The position numbers and the translations under genes were made by a program. 61,031 nucleotides of DNA from Coriobacteriia bacterium (lineage in GTDB: Bacteria > Actinomycetota > Coriobacteriia > Coriobacteriales > Atopobiaceae). Positions 48,689 to 57,367 of this stretch are shown here, one piece after another; the stretch's first letter is position 1; every line of letters begins with the position of its first letter. The notes under the pieces were generated by a model, which saw only the letters and a list, made by a program, of their open reading frames with translations, did no database searches and was not told where the DNA came from. The stretch lies in the NCBI GenBank assembly GCA_030530145.1, contig JAUMVN010000012.1:1-61031 (forward strand), written 5' to 3'.

Positions 48689-51577
48689 TTAGGCGCGCTT
48701 GCGGCGCAGGCAGACGATGAGCGCGACTGCCGCGGCGACCACGGCGGCAACGATGCCGACGGTGACGAAGAGGCCCTGCTCGGTTTCGCTGGACGCGGCT
48801 GCGATGGCTGCCTGGTCGCCCGGAGCCTCGCCGTTCTCGTCCACGGGCACGAGTTTCATGAAGCGCTGCGGGTAGTAGCCCTGGTAGGTGTCGCTGTCGA
48901 AGTCGTAGTTGCGCGCGTAGCGGACGCCGGCGTCGACGACGCGGAAGCGCGTGCCCGGCGCGAAGGTGACCTCGCACTCGCTGGACGCCGCCGACGCCTC
49001 GCCGATGAGGGCGCCCTGCGTCGAGTCCTTGGGGACGTAGACGAGCAGCATGATGCGCGCGTCGTTGCCGTTCAGGAACTCCTTGGCCACGGTCTCGACG
49101 AGCGAGGTGCTGAGCACCGGCTTGAAGGTGATGTCCTGGCCGATGAGCGCGGTGACGTTGCTCAGGTCAACGCCGCCCCCGGGGATGAACTCGTCGTCCT
49201 CGCACCCGCTGTACACGAGCACGTCCTCATGGATCTTGTAGCGCGAGAGCTCGGCGGCCGTGTTCTGCCCCACGACGGCGAACTCCCCGTACTCGCCCTC
49301 GCCGAAGTCGGCGTCGGCCTTGGCCTTGAAGCCGCTCGGCTCGAGCAGCGCGTTGATGGCCGGGTAGTTCGCCGACGTGTACAGGTAGGCGCTCGGCGTG
49401 TTCACCGACGACGGGCTCGAGCCCTGGTTGTACTCGGTCTCGGCGACGCCCCAGTCGTGCGCCTGGTCCATGGTGTCGATCTGTGTGTAGTCGGCGTAGG
49501 GGTCGTCGGCGGCGGCGCCCTCGACCGTGACGTGCGCGGAGCAGTAGTACAGGCCCGTGTTCGCGAAGACGTCGGCCTCGCCGCCTCCGACCGCGGTCAC
49601 GGTGCCGTCGGCGGCGATGGTCGCGACGCTGTTGTCGGAGCTCGCGTAGGAGACGACGCCCTCGACGGCGCCGCCGAGTACAAAGGACCCGGTCTGGCCC
49701 ACCGAGAGCGAAAGCTCGGTGCAGGAGGGCTGCGGGTCGGAGGTAAAGAGCGCGAGGCCGTTCTTCTTGGCATAGTCCACCAGGGCCTCGTTCGACGCGC
49801 TGCCGTAGAGGGCGCTCTCGCGGCTTGCCTTCGGGTTGCCCTCGTCGTCGGTGAAGTAGCCGATGGCGTGGTCGGCGAGCTGGGCGACGGAGTCGGGGAC
49901 CACGATCTTCTGGGCCGTGATGTCGGCGAGGGCGTACTCGCCGATCGACGCCACCCCGTCGGGCACGGTGTAGGTGCCCGTGGCCGCGTCGACGGCAGAC
50001 CCGAACGCGATGAAGAGCCTCGTGCCGTCGCTGGAAAGAAGGGAGCCGTCGACGAGCTTGAGCTCGCCGCCGTCCTCGAGCGCGACCTCGGCGCTGCTGT
50101 AGCGGAAGGCGGCCGGGTCGATGGTCGTGAGGGAGCTGGGCAGCGTCACGGCCCCAAGCCCCGTGCAGCTGCCGAAGGCGTACGCGCCGATGCTGCGGAC
50201 GCCACCCGTGAACGTGACGCTCGCGAGGCTCCCGCACTGGTAGAAGGCCTTCTTCCCGATGGCGGCGACGCTCGCGGGGACGTCGACGGACGCGACGCCC
50301 GAGCCCGAGAACGCCTCGTCGGGGATGGAGGCGAGTCCCTCTGGGAGAGCGATCTCCTGCAGGCTGCTCGCGCCCTTGAACGCGCCCTCGCCGAGCTCGG
50401 CCACGGAATCGGGGAGCGCGGCCTTCTGGATGTTCTGGCACCCGGAGAGGGCGAGCGCGCCGATTCGCGCGGTCCCGGCGGCGGGCTCGAACGTCGCCCC
50501 CTCGGCGCCCCATCCGGCGGGCACGGCGATAAGGGCGGCGCCGTCCGCCGTGTAGACGCAACCGTCCTTGCTCTTGTATGCCTCGCAGGCCGCGTCGACG
50601 TCGAAGGCGACGATGCCCGACGAGCAGCCGGCGAGCGCGCCCTCGTCGAGGCGCTCGAGGCTCGCGGGAAGCTCGACCCGGATGCCGCCGACGGTGCTGT
50701 CGAAGGCATCCTTAAAGGCGTTCTTGCCGATGCTGACGACGCTCGGCATGCTGACGCTCGCGAGCTTGGATTGGCCGCGGAAGGCCTCCTCCTCGATGAC
50801 CTCGGCGCTCGAGAGATCGAGGGCCTCCATGCGCCCGTAGTTATCGGGGACGAAGGAGCGGTACCCGAACGTGACCACCGACGAGAGGTCGCAGCTCGTC
50901 ACGGCAGTCTTCTCGAACGAGCGGCGCGCGAGGGTCTTCACCGAGCCCGCGAGGTCTACCGTCTCGAGCGAGGCGCAGGCCCTGAAGGTGCGCTCGGGGA
51001 CCTCGGACACGCCCTCGCCGATGGTGACCTTCTGGAGGTTGCCGCAGTACGCGAAGGTGGCGACGCCCCACTCCTGGACGGTGCCCGGGACGCTCGCCTC
51101 CTCGAGAGAGAGGCAGCCGAAGAAGGCGTAGTCGCCGATGGACGAGACGCCCGCGGGGATGTCGACCTTCTTGAGGGAGGAGCAGGTGTAGAAGGCGCTG
51201 GCGCCGATGCTCTGGAGCGAGGAGGGCAGCGTGACCTCGGTCATGGACGTGCAGTCGTTGAAGGCCCTCTCGCCGATGCTCGTCACGCCTTCGGGCACGG
51301 TGGCCCCGGTCACGGAGTAGGCGCGCTCGAAGGCGCCGTCCGCGATCTCCGTCACGGGCAGGGCGCCTAAGGTCGAGGGAATCTGCAGCTCGCCGCCGTC
51401 TCCGACATAGCCCGTGATGACGGCGGAGTCGAGCTCGTTCTCGTAGACATAGCCGTCGGGCGATGTGGTGGAGGCGAGCGCGGCGGCGGGGCATGCCAGG
51501 ATGGCCGCGCAGGCAATGAGAAGGGCGGCCAGCAGGCGGCGGGCCGGCGCGGTGCGGACGGTGGTCGTGACTCGCAT
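48689..51577 (-). CDS. BspA-type leucine-rich surface protein with ADP-ribosyltransferase-like domain
   Basis: 962 aa. Signal peptide at 1-35 (ALLIACAAILACPAAALA). Repeats of the BspA/LRR_5 type (VTSIGERAFNDCTSMTEVTL and similar) fill about 60-610, and a Big-like domain lies at about 620-690 (SLSVGQTGSFVLGG). Residues about 735-885 resemble the C3/VIP2 ADP-ribosyltransferase fold: a YPAINALLE helix, VLVYSG (family VYRG), LSTSL at 822-826, LLVYVPKDSTQGALIG and SECEVTFAPGTRF with an ExE turn. The usual NAD-binding Arg is Ser (residue 790). A C-terminal helix and RRKR tail anchor it in the membrane; there is no LPxTG. Surface adhesion with possible modifying activity is inferred. Confidence 0.78.
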   Translation of the reverse strand: MRVTTTVRTAPARRLLAALLIACAAILACPAAALASTTSPDGYVYENELDSAVITGYVGDGGELQIPSTLGALPVTEIADGAFERAYSVTGATVPEGVTSIGERAFNDCTSMTEVTLPSSLQSIGASAFYTCSSLKKVDIPAGVSSIGDYAFFGCLSLEEASVPGTVQEWGVATFAYCGNLQKVTIGEGVSEVPERTFRACASLETVDLAGSVKTLARRSFEKTAVTSCDLSSVVTFGYRSFVPDNYGRMEALDLSSAEVIEEEAFRGQSKLASVSMPSVVSIGKNAFKDAFDSTVGGIRVELPASLERLDEGALAGCSSGIVAFDVDAACEAYKSKDGCVYTADGAALIAVPAGWGAEGATFEPAAGTARIGALALSGCQNIQKAALPDSVAELGEGAFKGASSLQEIALPEGLASIPDEAFSGSGVASVDVPASVAAIGKKAFYQCGSLASVTFTGGVRSIGAYAFGSCTGLGAVTLPSSLTTIDPAAFRYSSAEVALEDGGELKLVDGSLLSSDGTRLFIAFGSAVDAATGTYTVPDGVASIGEYALADITAQKIVVPDSVAQLADHAIGYFTDDEGNPKASRESALYGSASNEALVDYAKKNGLALFTSDPQPSCTELSLSVGQTGSFVLGGAVEGVVSYASSDNSVATIAADGTVTAVGGGEADVFANTGLYYCSAHVTVEGAAADDPYADYTQIDTMDQAHDWGVAETEYNQGSSPSSVNTPSAYLYTSANYPAINALLEPSGFKAKADADFGEGEYGEFAVVGQNTAAELSRYKIHEDVLVYSGCEDDEFIPGGGVDLSNVTALIGQDITFKPVLSTSLVETVAKEFLNGNDARIMLLVYVPKDSTQGALIGEASAASSECEVTFAPGTRFRVVDAGVRYARNYDFDSDTYQGYYPQRFMKLVPVDENGEAPGDQAAIAAASSETEQGLFVTVGIVAAVVAAAVALIVCLRRKRA

Positions 51578-51664
51578 GGTGCCTCCTCGTATGTTCGGGG
51601 ACGTACCTGCGATGATACCGCCTCCGCCCGCGGTTGCGCCCGCGAATGGCCGGCGACTCGGCGC

Positions 51665-52480
51665 CTAGAGAACGAACTTCTCGATGACTTCGGCGACGCC
51701 GCCGGCGTCGTTGTCGTCGGCGCAGACGTAGTCGGCGGCGGCCTTGGCGTCGTCGCTTGCGTTGGCGACGGCGCAGCCGAGGCCGGCGGCTTCGATCATG
51801 GCCAGGTCGTTGGTGTTGTCGCCGATGGCGATGGTGTCCGCGACGTCGATGCCGAGCAGCTCGGCGAGGGCCGCGAGGCCGGCGCCCTTGTTCACGCCGT
51901 GCGGGTTGAACTCAAGGTAGCGGTTGCTGGAGTAGACGACGTCGAGGCCCTCGGTGACGCCTTCGCGGGCGAGCTCCTCCTCGCAGGCGCGCAGGCGGTC
52001 GAGGTCGGTGTCGGCGAAGAGGATCTTCGTCAGGGGCGTGCCGCGCAGGAAATCGAGGGTCGGCTCGCTCGTCTCGACGATGTTCATGCGGCCCTCGATG
52101 TAGACGCGCTCCCAGTCGTAGTAGTTCCACAGGTAGACTGGGTCGAGCGTGTACAGATGGATGCAGAGGTCGTGCTCGATGCCGTAGCGCCACAGGCGCT
52201 CTGCCGCCTCGAAGGGAAGCTCTGCCTTGCGCAGCGGCTCGGGCGACGAGTTGCGGGTGAGTGCGCCGCCGTTGAAGCTGATCACATATTCGTCGTCGCG
52301 CCCGTCGAGCCCGAGCTCCTCGAGCACATCGGTCACGGTGCCGTAGGGGCGGCCGGTTGCGGGGACGAACTTGACGCCCTTCTCGCCGGCGGCGGCGATG
52401 GCGTCGCGGACGCGGGCGGGGATCTTGTGGTCGGAGTCGAGCAAGGTCTCGTCGAGGTCGCAGGCGATCAGCTTGTACAT
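51665..52480 (-). CDS. Cof-type HAD phosphatase
   Basis: 271 aa from ATG 52480. HAD superfamily IIB hydrolase. The nucleophile is in KLIACDLDETLLDSDHKIP, motif II is in FVPATGRP, Lys in GVNKGAGLAALAELLGI, and motif IV is TIAIGDNTNDLAMIEAAG. It probably dephosphorylates sugar phosphates or flavin nucleotides in the cytoplasm. Monocistronic and divergent from the AAA/nuclease-like gene. Confidence 0.93.
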   Translation of the reverse strand: MYKLIACDLDETLLDSDHKIPARVRDAIAAAGEKGVKFVPATGRPYGTVTDVLEELGLDGRDDEYVISFNGGALTRNSSPEPLRKAELPFEAAERLWRYGIEHDLCIHLYTLDPVYLWNYYDWERVYIEGRMNIVETSEPTLDFLRGTPLTKILFADTDLDRLRACEEELAREGVTEGLDVVYSSNRYLEFNPHGVNKGAGLAALAELLGIDVADTIAIGDNTNDLAMIEAAGLGCAVANASDDAKAAADYVCADDNDAGGVAEVIEKFVL

Positions 52481-52646
52481 GTGGCTCTCCTTTGCCGGCG
52501 GATTGCGGGGCGACGTCCTCGCCCATTCTAGGTGATGGCGGGCGGCGGGTCGGCGTGCTCGTCCGGCTCGTTGCGCGGCGCATGGGCGGGGGCCGCCATG
52601 GGCTACCATAATGGCAAACGACTTTGCCCGAGGAAGGACCCGCGCC

Positions 52647-54236
52647 ATGGAGCTTGAGCGGATCGCGACGAACACGTACGACTTCGAGAACGTGCGCAGG
52701 AACCGCTACGTCTACGTGGACAAGACGGGCCTGCTCTACCCGCTGGTCAACGGCTCCATCGGCAACCAGTTCTTCCTCTCGCGCCCGCGCCGCTTCGGCA
52801 AGTCGCTGCTCATCTCGACCATCCAGAAGCTCTTCGAGGGCCGGCGCGACCTCTTCGAGGGGCTTGCCATCGGCTTGCTGCCATGGGATTGGGGCCAGAT
52901 CTACCCGGTGCTGCGGCTCGATCTGAGCACTTGCTCGGGGGAGACGGTCCATGAGGTCGAGGCGTCAGTCGAGGTGGCCCTTCAGCGAGAGTCCGAGAGG
53001 CTCGGCGTTCCCCTGCGTGACGCCGAGGCCCTGCGCGACCGTTTCCGCCTGCTCGTCGAGGACCTCGCGGCCACGAGTCCTGCGGGCCAGATCGTCCTTC
53101 TTATCGACGAGTACGACAAGCCGCTCACCCGCTGGGTCGGCACCCCCGAGGTCGCTCCGTTCCAGGCCTTCCTCAAGTCGTTCTACTCCATCGTCAAGCT
53201 CACCGAGTCCAAGCAGCGCTTCTGCCTCATGACGGGCGTGTCGAAATTCTCGAAGGTGTCTGTCTTCTCGGACCTGAACAACCTGACCGACCTCACGATG
53301 AGCCCGTACGCCACGAAGCTGCTGGGCTACACGCACGACGAGGTCCGCGCGAACTTCCCCGGGCGCCTTGCCGCGCTCGCGGAGTCGCTGGGCACCGGCG
53401 TCGACGCCGCATTCGACCGCCTCGTGGGCGCTTACGACGGCTACTGCTTCGACCGGGCCATGGTCCCCGTCTTCAACCCTGTGTCGCTCGGCAGCGCGCT
53501 GAGGGACCTGCAGCTCTCGTCTTACTGGTTCGAGACCGGCACCCCCGGCTGGCTTATGTCCTATGCCAAGAAGGAGCCCATGCAGGTCGATTCGTGCTTC
53601 CTCGACGAGTCCGACCTCGGCACATTCGAGCCGGCGAGGCCGTCCATGCCGTCGGTGCTTTTCCAGACCGGATACTTGACCATTAAGAACGCCTGGGACC
53701 AGGGCATGGGCTCGACCTACGAGCTCGGCTTCCCGAACCTCGAGGTCGCGGCGGGCTTCAACCGCTGGCTCGCCAACGCCTACACCTGCGACGACGTCGG
53801 AAAGACGAGCAGCTGGGCCTTCATGTGCCGCCGGGCGGTGTCCGAGGGCGACGTCGAGTCCTTTATGGAGTCGCTGCAGAGCTTCTTCTCCTCGATCGGC
53901 TACGACCTCACCGACCGACTCAGCGAGCAGGCCTACCAGTGCGTGGTCGTGGCGATCCTGCGGTTCATCGGCGTCCATCTTAATGCCGAGGTCAGGACCT
54001 CGCGCGGTCGCATCGATATGGTCATCGGGTCGGCGGGCCACGTATTCGTGATAGAGCTCAAGGTCGCGTCGGGCGATCGCGCCGGCGAGGCGGCGGCCCG
54101 CGACGCCATCGCGCAGATCCGCGAGCGCGGCCACGCGGACCCCTACCGCGCCTCCGGCGACGAGGTGGTGCTCCTCGGCGTCGCCTTCGACTGCGAGACC
54201 CACAACGTCGGCGCCTGGCTCTGCGAGCCGCTGTAG
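52647..54236 (+). CDS. AAA-ATPase-like protein with PD-(D/E)XK nuclease domain
   Basis: 529 aa from ATG 52647, with GAGGAAGG upstream. The N-terminal AAA-like domain has FFLSRPRRFGKSLLISTI as its P-loop variant and IVLLIDEYDKPLTRW as Walker B. The C-terminal domain has RGRIDMVIGSAGHVFVIELK, the D..E.K pattern of a PD-(D/E)XK nuclease. Such proteins are abundant in gut bacteria, often in several paralogues, and their function is unknown. Monocistronic. Confidence 0.9.
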   Translation: MELERIATNTYDFENVRRNRYVYVDKTGLLYPLVNGSIGNQFFLSRPRRFGKSLLISTIQKLFEGRRDLFEGLAIGLLPWDWGQIYPVLRLDLSTCSGETVHEVEASVEVALQRESERLGVPLRDAEALRDRFRLLVEDLAATSPAGQIVLLIDEYDKPLTRWVGTPEVAPFQAFLKSFYSIVKLTESKQRFCLMTGVSKFSKVSVFSDLNNLTDLTMSPYATKLLGYTHDEVRANFPGRLAALAESLGTGVDAAFDRLVGAYDGYCFDRAMVPVFNPVSLGSALRDLQLSSYWFETGTPGWLMSYAKKEPMQVDSCFLDESDLGTFEPARPSMPSVLFQTGYLTIKNAWDQGMGSTYELGFPNLEVAAGFNRWLANAYTCDDVGKTSSWAFMCRRAVSEGDVESFMESLQSFFSSIGYDLTDRLSEQAYQCVVVAILRFIGVHLNAEVRTSRGRIDMVIGSAGHVFVIELKVASGDRAGEAAARDAIAQIRERGHADPYRASGDEVVLLGVAFDCETHNVGAWLCEPL

Positions 54237-54295
54237 GCGATTAAGTTGCTGTTCGGGGGACAGGTTCGCGTTTCCTTTGGTTTTAAGGAGGCAGG

Positions 54296-55108
54296 ATGCG
54301 CAAGCAGATCGCGGCATTCGCCCTTGCGGCGGTGGTGGCGCTTTCGATCGCGGCCTGCTCGCCCTCGGCGCCGCGGACGCAGGCAGGCCAAGGGGCTGCC
54401 GGTCAGGAGGAGGGGACGGCCCGCGATCCCGCGGCGGACGCCGGCGACGCCGACGCGACGGGCGCCGTCGCGGCCTCCGACGACGCTTCAGATGCCGCCG
54501 CCGATGCGAACGCCCCCAACGCCGACGATCTCCGCGCCGCCCTCAACATTACCGAGCGCTACTACGACGATCTGAGCCACGGCGAGAAGCCTGCCGCATA
54601 CCAGAAGTACATCGTCTTGCACGACACCGAAGGCGAGTCGAGCCCGGCGGACACCATCGATTGGTGGGAGTCCAACGGCAGTTACGTCGCAGCCCACTTC
54701 GTCGTGGGCCGTGACGGCAGCATCTACCAGTGTGTTCCTCTCGACTGCATCGCGCACCACTCGGGATACGGCGAGACGGGCAACAACGAGGCCTTCGGCG
54801 TGACGGATCAGTCGCGCGATGACATGCGCGGCACCGCGTCCATCGGCTCCGCTTACGCCGACTACGGCATGAATTCGTACTCAGTCGGCATCGAGATGGT
54901 TCACGTCGGCGGCTCCGGCGACTACCCGGCCGCCCAGCTCGCCGCCGTCGACGGGCTTATTGCCTACATCGACGCGTATTATGGCTTTGAGAGCACCATC
55001 ATCGACCACAAGACGTGGCGCTCGACGAACTCCGATACGTCCGCCGAGTTCGCCGCTTATCTTGCCAACTACCAGACCACCCGCACTCACGACGGGTCGG
55101 CGCGCTGA
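54296..55108 (+). CDS. N-acetylmuramoyl-L-alanine amidase lipoprotein
   Basis: 270 aa. Signal with lipobox (SIAACS), then a low-complexity Ala/Asp linker to about residue 80. The amidase_2 domain (about 95-255) has YIVLHDTEGESSPADTIDWW, AAHFVVGRDGSIYQCVPLDC with a zinc His, IAHHSGYGE and the late SVGIEMVHVG. A final IIDHKTWRSTNSDT supplies the last ligand region. It cleaves the amide between MurNAc and L-Ala outside the membrane. Confidence 0.92.
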   Translation: MRKQIAAFALAAVVALSIAACSPSAPRTQAGQGAAGQEEGTARDPAADAGDADATGAVAASDDASDAAADANAPNADDLRAALNITERYYDDLSHGEKPAAYQKYIVLHDTEGESSPADTIDWWESNGSYVAAHFVVGRDGSIYQCVPLDCIAHHSGYGETGNNEAFGVTDQSRDDMRGTASIGSAYADYGMNSYSVGIEMVHVGGSGDYPAAQLAAVDGLIAYIDAYYGFESTIIDHKTWRSTNSDTSAEFAAYLANYQTTRTHDGSAR

Positions 55109-55173
55109 GGCCGTCGACGTCGCGCATTTGATAACTTTCCAGCCGCGCCTTTTGAAGAGACGAGGAGAAGACC

Positions 55174-56292
55174 ATGTTCTGTAGTCACTGCGGGTCCGCG
55201 ATCGACGAGGACGCTAAGTTCTGCGCTTGCTGCGGAAAGCCTGTGAGCGTGCCCGAGGGCGATGGCTTCGACACAATCGACGGCGTGGCCTTGGGCGAGA
55301 GCGACGTGACGACCAAGCTTGGCGGCGCGGCCCCGGCCCCGAGCCCTGCCCCTACTCCGGTGCCGTCGCCTGCGCAGTACCCCGAGCAGGCCCAGCCTGC
55401 CGCAAAGAAGCCCGGCGTCCCGAACGGCGCCGTCTTTGCCGTCGTGGCCGTCGTGGCGGCGGCTCTCGTCGCAGGCGGCCTCTTTCTGTACAACAAGATG
55501 GAACAGGACTCTGCGGAGCGGGCCCAGGCCGAGGCAGCGGCCGCCCAGGAGCAAGCCGACGCCGACGCAACGGCGGCCGCGGCCGCTGAGCAGACCGCGA
55601 ACTCCGGCAAGAAGCTCACCGTGACCCTCGCCGGCTCCGACACGACGGCGTTCCCCACCGTGAGCGCCTCCATCAAGGTCGTCGACGCCGACGGAAACGC
55701 CGTCACCAGCCTGACTGCCGGCGACGTCAAGCTCACCGAGTCGTCCGCCGGCGGCGCCGCAAAGGGCGCTGCGATCGTCAGCTTCGTGTCCAACGGCGGC
55801 GGTTCTTACCAGCTGAGCTTTACCGCGCAAGACGCGAAGGACGATGCCGAGCAGCGCACGGCGACCATTGCGTGCGCCTCGGGGAACTACGAGTGGGACG
55901 AGGTCGGCGTCTCCTATACCGCCCCTGCCAAGAAGAGCGAGAGCTCGTCGAGCGGCGATTCCAAGCAGACCACGACCACCCAGATCCTCGTGGTGACCAC
56001 GGACAAGTCGGCCGACTACATGCTGCCCTCCAGCGATTGCGCGTATTACTCCGAGTCCGACATCAAGGGTCTTTCCGATTGGGAGCTCTACCTGGCCCGC
56101 AACGAGATCTACGCGCGTCACGGCCGCGGCTTCAGCAACGACGACCTGCAGCGCTACTTCAACAGCAAGTCCTGGTACCGCAGGACCTGCGACCCCGATA
56201 AGTTCGACGAGTCCGCGCTCAACAAGTACGAGAAGGCCAACGCCTCGATGATCCTCGCCCGCGAGAAGGCCATCGGTTCTCAGTACATCTAG
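55174..56292 (+). CDS. Zinc-ribbon membrane protein with YARHG domain
   Basis: 372 aa. N-terminal zinc ribbon MFCSHCGSAIDEDAKFCACC, a Pro/Ala linker, one membrane helix (about 88-108, FAVVAVVAAALVAGGLFLYN), then an Ala/Gln/Glu-rich stretch and an Ig-like region. At the C terminus is a YARHG domain (LARNEIYARHGRGFSNDDLQ), an extracellular module associated with peptidoglycan. It follows the amidase by 65 bp. Exact role unknown. Confidence 0.85.
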   Translation: MFCSHCGSAIDEDAKFCACCGKPVSVPEGDGFDTIDGVALGESDVTTKLGGAAPAPSPAPTPVPSPAQYPEQAQPAAKKPGVPNGAVFAVVAVVAAALVAGGLFLYNKMEQDSAERAQAEAAAAQEQADADATAAAAAEQTANSGKKLTVTLAGSDTTAFPTVSASIKVVDADGNAVTSLTAGDVKLTESSAGGAAKGAAIVSFVSNGGGSYQLSFTAQDAKDDAEQRTATIACASGNYEWDEVGVSYTAPAKKSESSSSGDSKQTTTTQILVVTTDKSADYMLPSSDCAYYSESDIKGLSDWELYLARNEIYARHGRGFSNDDLQRYFNSKSWYRRTCDPDKFDESALNKYEKANASMILAREKAIGSQYI

Positions 56293-56344
56293 TCGCAAAG
56301 ACGCGCGTTGGTGCTGCAGGGCGCTTCGCCCGCGGCGTGCGAGG

Positions 56345-56408
56345 GGGCGCCTCCTTTGCCGCATATCGTGGTAAAATTTTGTCACGATTTGCGGCAAAGG
56401 AGGCGCCC
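56345..56408. promoter_or_regulatory. 26-bp palindrome over the antitoxin start
   Basis: Arms 56345-56370 and 56383-56408 match with one mismatch around a 12-nt AT-rich centre (GTAAAATTTTGT) that may hold the -10 box. The right arm contains the Shine-Dalgarno AAAGGAGG and ends at the antitoxin ATG (56409). It can be the operator for toxin-antitoxin autorepression or a hairpin that hides the ribosome site. Confidence 0.82.
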
Positions 56409-56684
56409 ATGCGCATCATCTCATCCAAGACGCTGCGCAACGACTACGCTGGCGTGGCGGCGGAGGCGCACGAGACTGGCGAACCTATTTTTGTTACCAA
56501 GAACGGTGCGGAGGACGTCGTGCTCATGAGCCACGAGGCCTACCTGGAGCGCGAGGCCGCGCTGAACGAACGCGCCGCGGTGCTCGAGGCGGAGGCGGAG
56601 TACCTGCGTACGGGCAAGTCGTACTCGCTCGCCGAGGTCCGCTCCATGCTCGCAGCCGCCCGCGACGCAGCCGTCGTTGCGTGA
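56409..56684 (+). CDS. Phd/YefM family antitoxin
   Basis: 91 aa from ATG 56409. The N-terminal half is the Phd/YefM DNA-binding fold (MRIISSKTLRNDYAGVAAEA, EPIFVTKNGAEDVVLMSHEA). The C-terminal half is helical and acidic and wraps the toxin. Its stop overlaps the toxin start (TGATG). The palindrome directly upstream is the probable site for autoregulation. Confidence 0.9.
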   Translation: MRIISSKTLRNDYAGVAAEAHETGEPIFVTKNGAEDVVLMSHEAYLEREAALNERAAVLEAEAEYLRTGKSYSLAEVRSMLAAARDAAVVA

Positions 56685-56974
56685 TGGCCGTGCTTCGCTT
56701 CCTTCCTCAGGCATATGAGGACCTGCGCAAGCTCGACGAATATCATGTGATGAACGGTGGCCGCGGCCCTTTTCCGTCTGACGCCGTGTTGGATAAGGTC
56801 GCGTTACTCGAGACGTATCCGCTGTTGGGTCCGATTCATCAGGACCGCGTGTTGGCCAGCCGAGATTTCCGGAAGCTTCTTGCCGGCCGTTGGGTTGTGA
56901 TCTATCGAGTAGAGGACGACCTGGTTGTTATCTATCGGGTGTTCCACCAGCGCTCAAATTACGCTACTAAGTAA
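56684..56974 (+). CDS. RelE/ParE family toxin
   Basis: 96 aa from ATG 56684. The fold signature is visible in FLPQAYEDLRKLDEYHV, RVLASRDFRKLLAGRWVVIY and VIYRVFHQRSNY. RelE-type members cut mRNA on the ribosome, and ParE-type members poison gyrase; I cannot separate the two here. Translationally coupled to the antitoxin. Confidence 0.88.
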   Translation: MAVLRFLPQAYEDLRKLDEYHVMNGGRGPFPSDAVLDKVALLETYPLLGPIHQDRVLASRDFRKLLAGRWVVIYRVEDDLVVIYRVFHQRSNYATK

Positions 56975-57045
56975 AGCGGCGGTTGCTTTGTAAGGACGGT
57001 TGCTGACGGCATGGCGCCCGTAGACCAAGAATTGGGGAGCACGGT

Positions 57046-57219
57046 ATGGCAGGCACCAAGGCGGACGCGGCCAGGTTCGCGCGCGAGTGGTCGGGCAAGG
57101 GAGACGAGAACCAGGACACCCAGCGCTTCTGGATCGGCTTCTTCCAGGATGTGCTCGGCTGCGAGGACGCCATTCAGCGCCTGCGCTTCGAGGTGCCCGT
57201 GCAGACCGCCGCGTTGTGA
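57046..57219 (+). pseudogene. N-terminal remnant of a SAM-dependent DNA methyltransferase
   Basis: 57 codons: MAGTKADAARFAREWSGKGD, then ENQDTQRFWIGFFQDVLG and IQRLRFEVPVQ. The RxW-GKGDE-QDTQRFW-VLG-FE-PV pattern is the start of MmeI/type IIG-like restriction-methyltransferases, which run to 900 residues or more. The frame stops at 57219 and the rest is gone, replaced by palindromic sequence. It is probably the scar of a lost restriction-modification gene beside the toxin-antitoxin pair. Confidence 0.72.
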
Positions 57220-57253
57220 AAACAAGCCTGATGGCAGGAATAGGGGCCTTTGC

Positions 57254-57310
57254 GTTGCGTAAATCGGCCTGATGGCAAGAATTTCTTGCCATCAGGCCGA
57301 TTTGCGCAAC
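57254..57310. repeat. 57-bp near-perfect palindrome after the methyltransferase remnant
   Basis: 28-bp arms with one mismatch around a single central base. The inner part CCTGATGGCAAGAA recurs as a partial direct repeat at 57227 (GCCTGATGGCAGGAA) and in part at 59551. It separates the remnant from the convergent GntR gene. Confidence 0.88.
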
Positions 57311-57367
57311 ACGCTGCCGCCCAAGGTTGCCATCAGAGCGGTTTTCGCGACGCCCTTCGCCTGCGGC

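Noticed and set aside
48425..51370. 981-codon plus-strand frame opposite the LRR protein
   Set aside because: Mirror of a repetitive high-G+C gene; composition is Gly/Arg/Asp/Val-rich with no recognisable fold.
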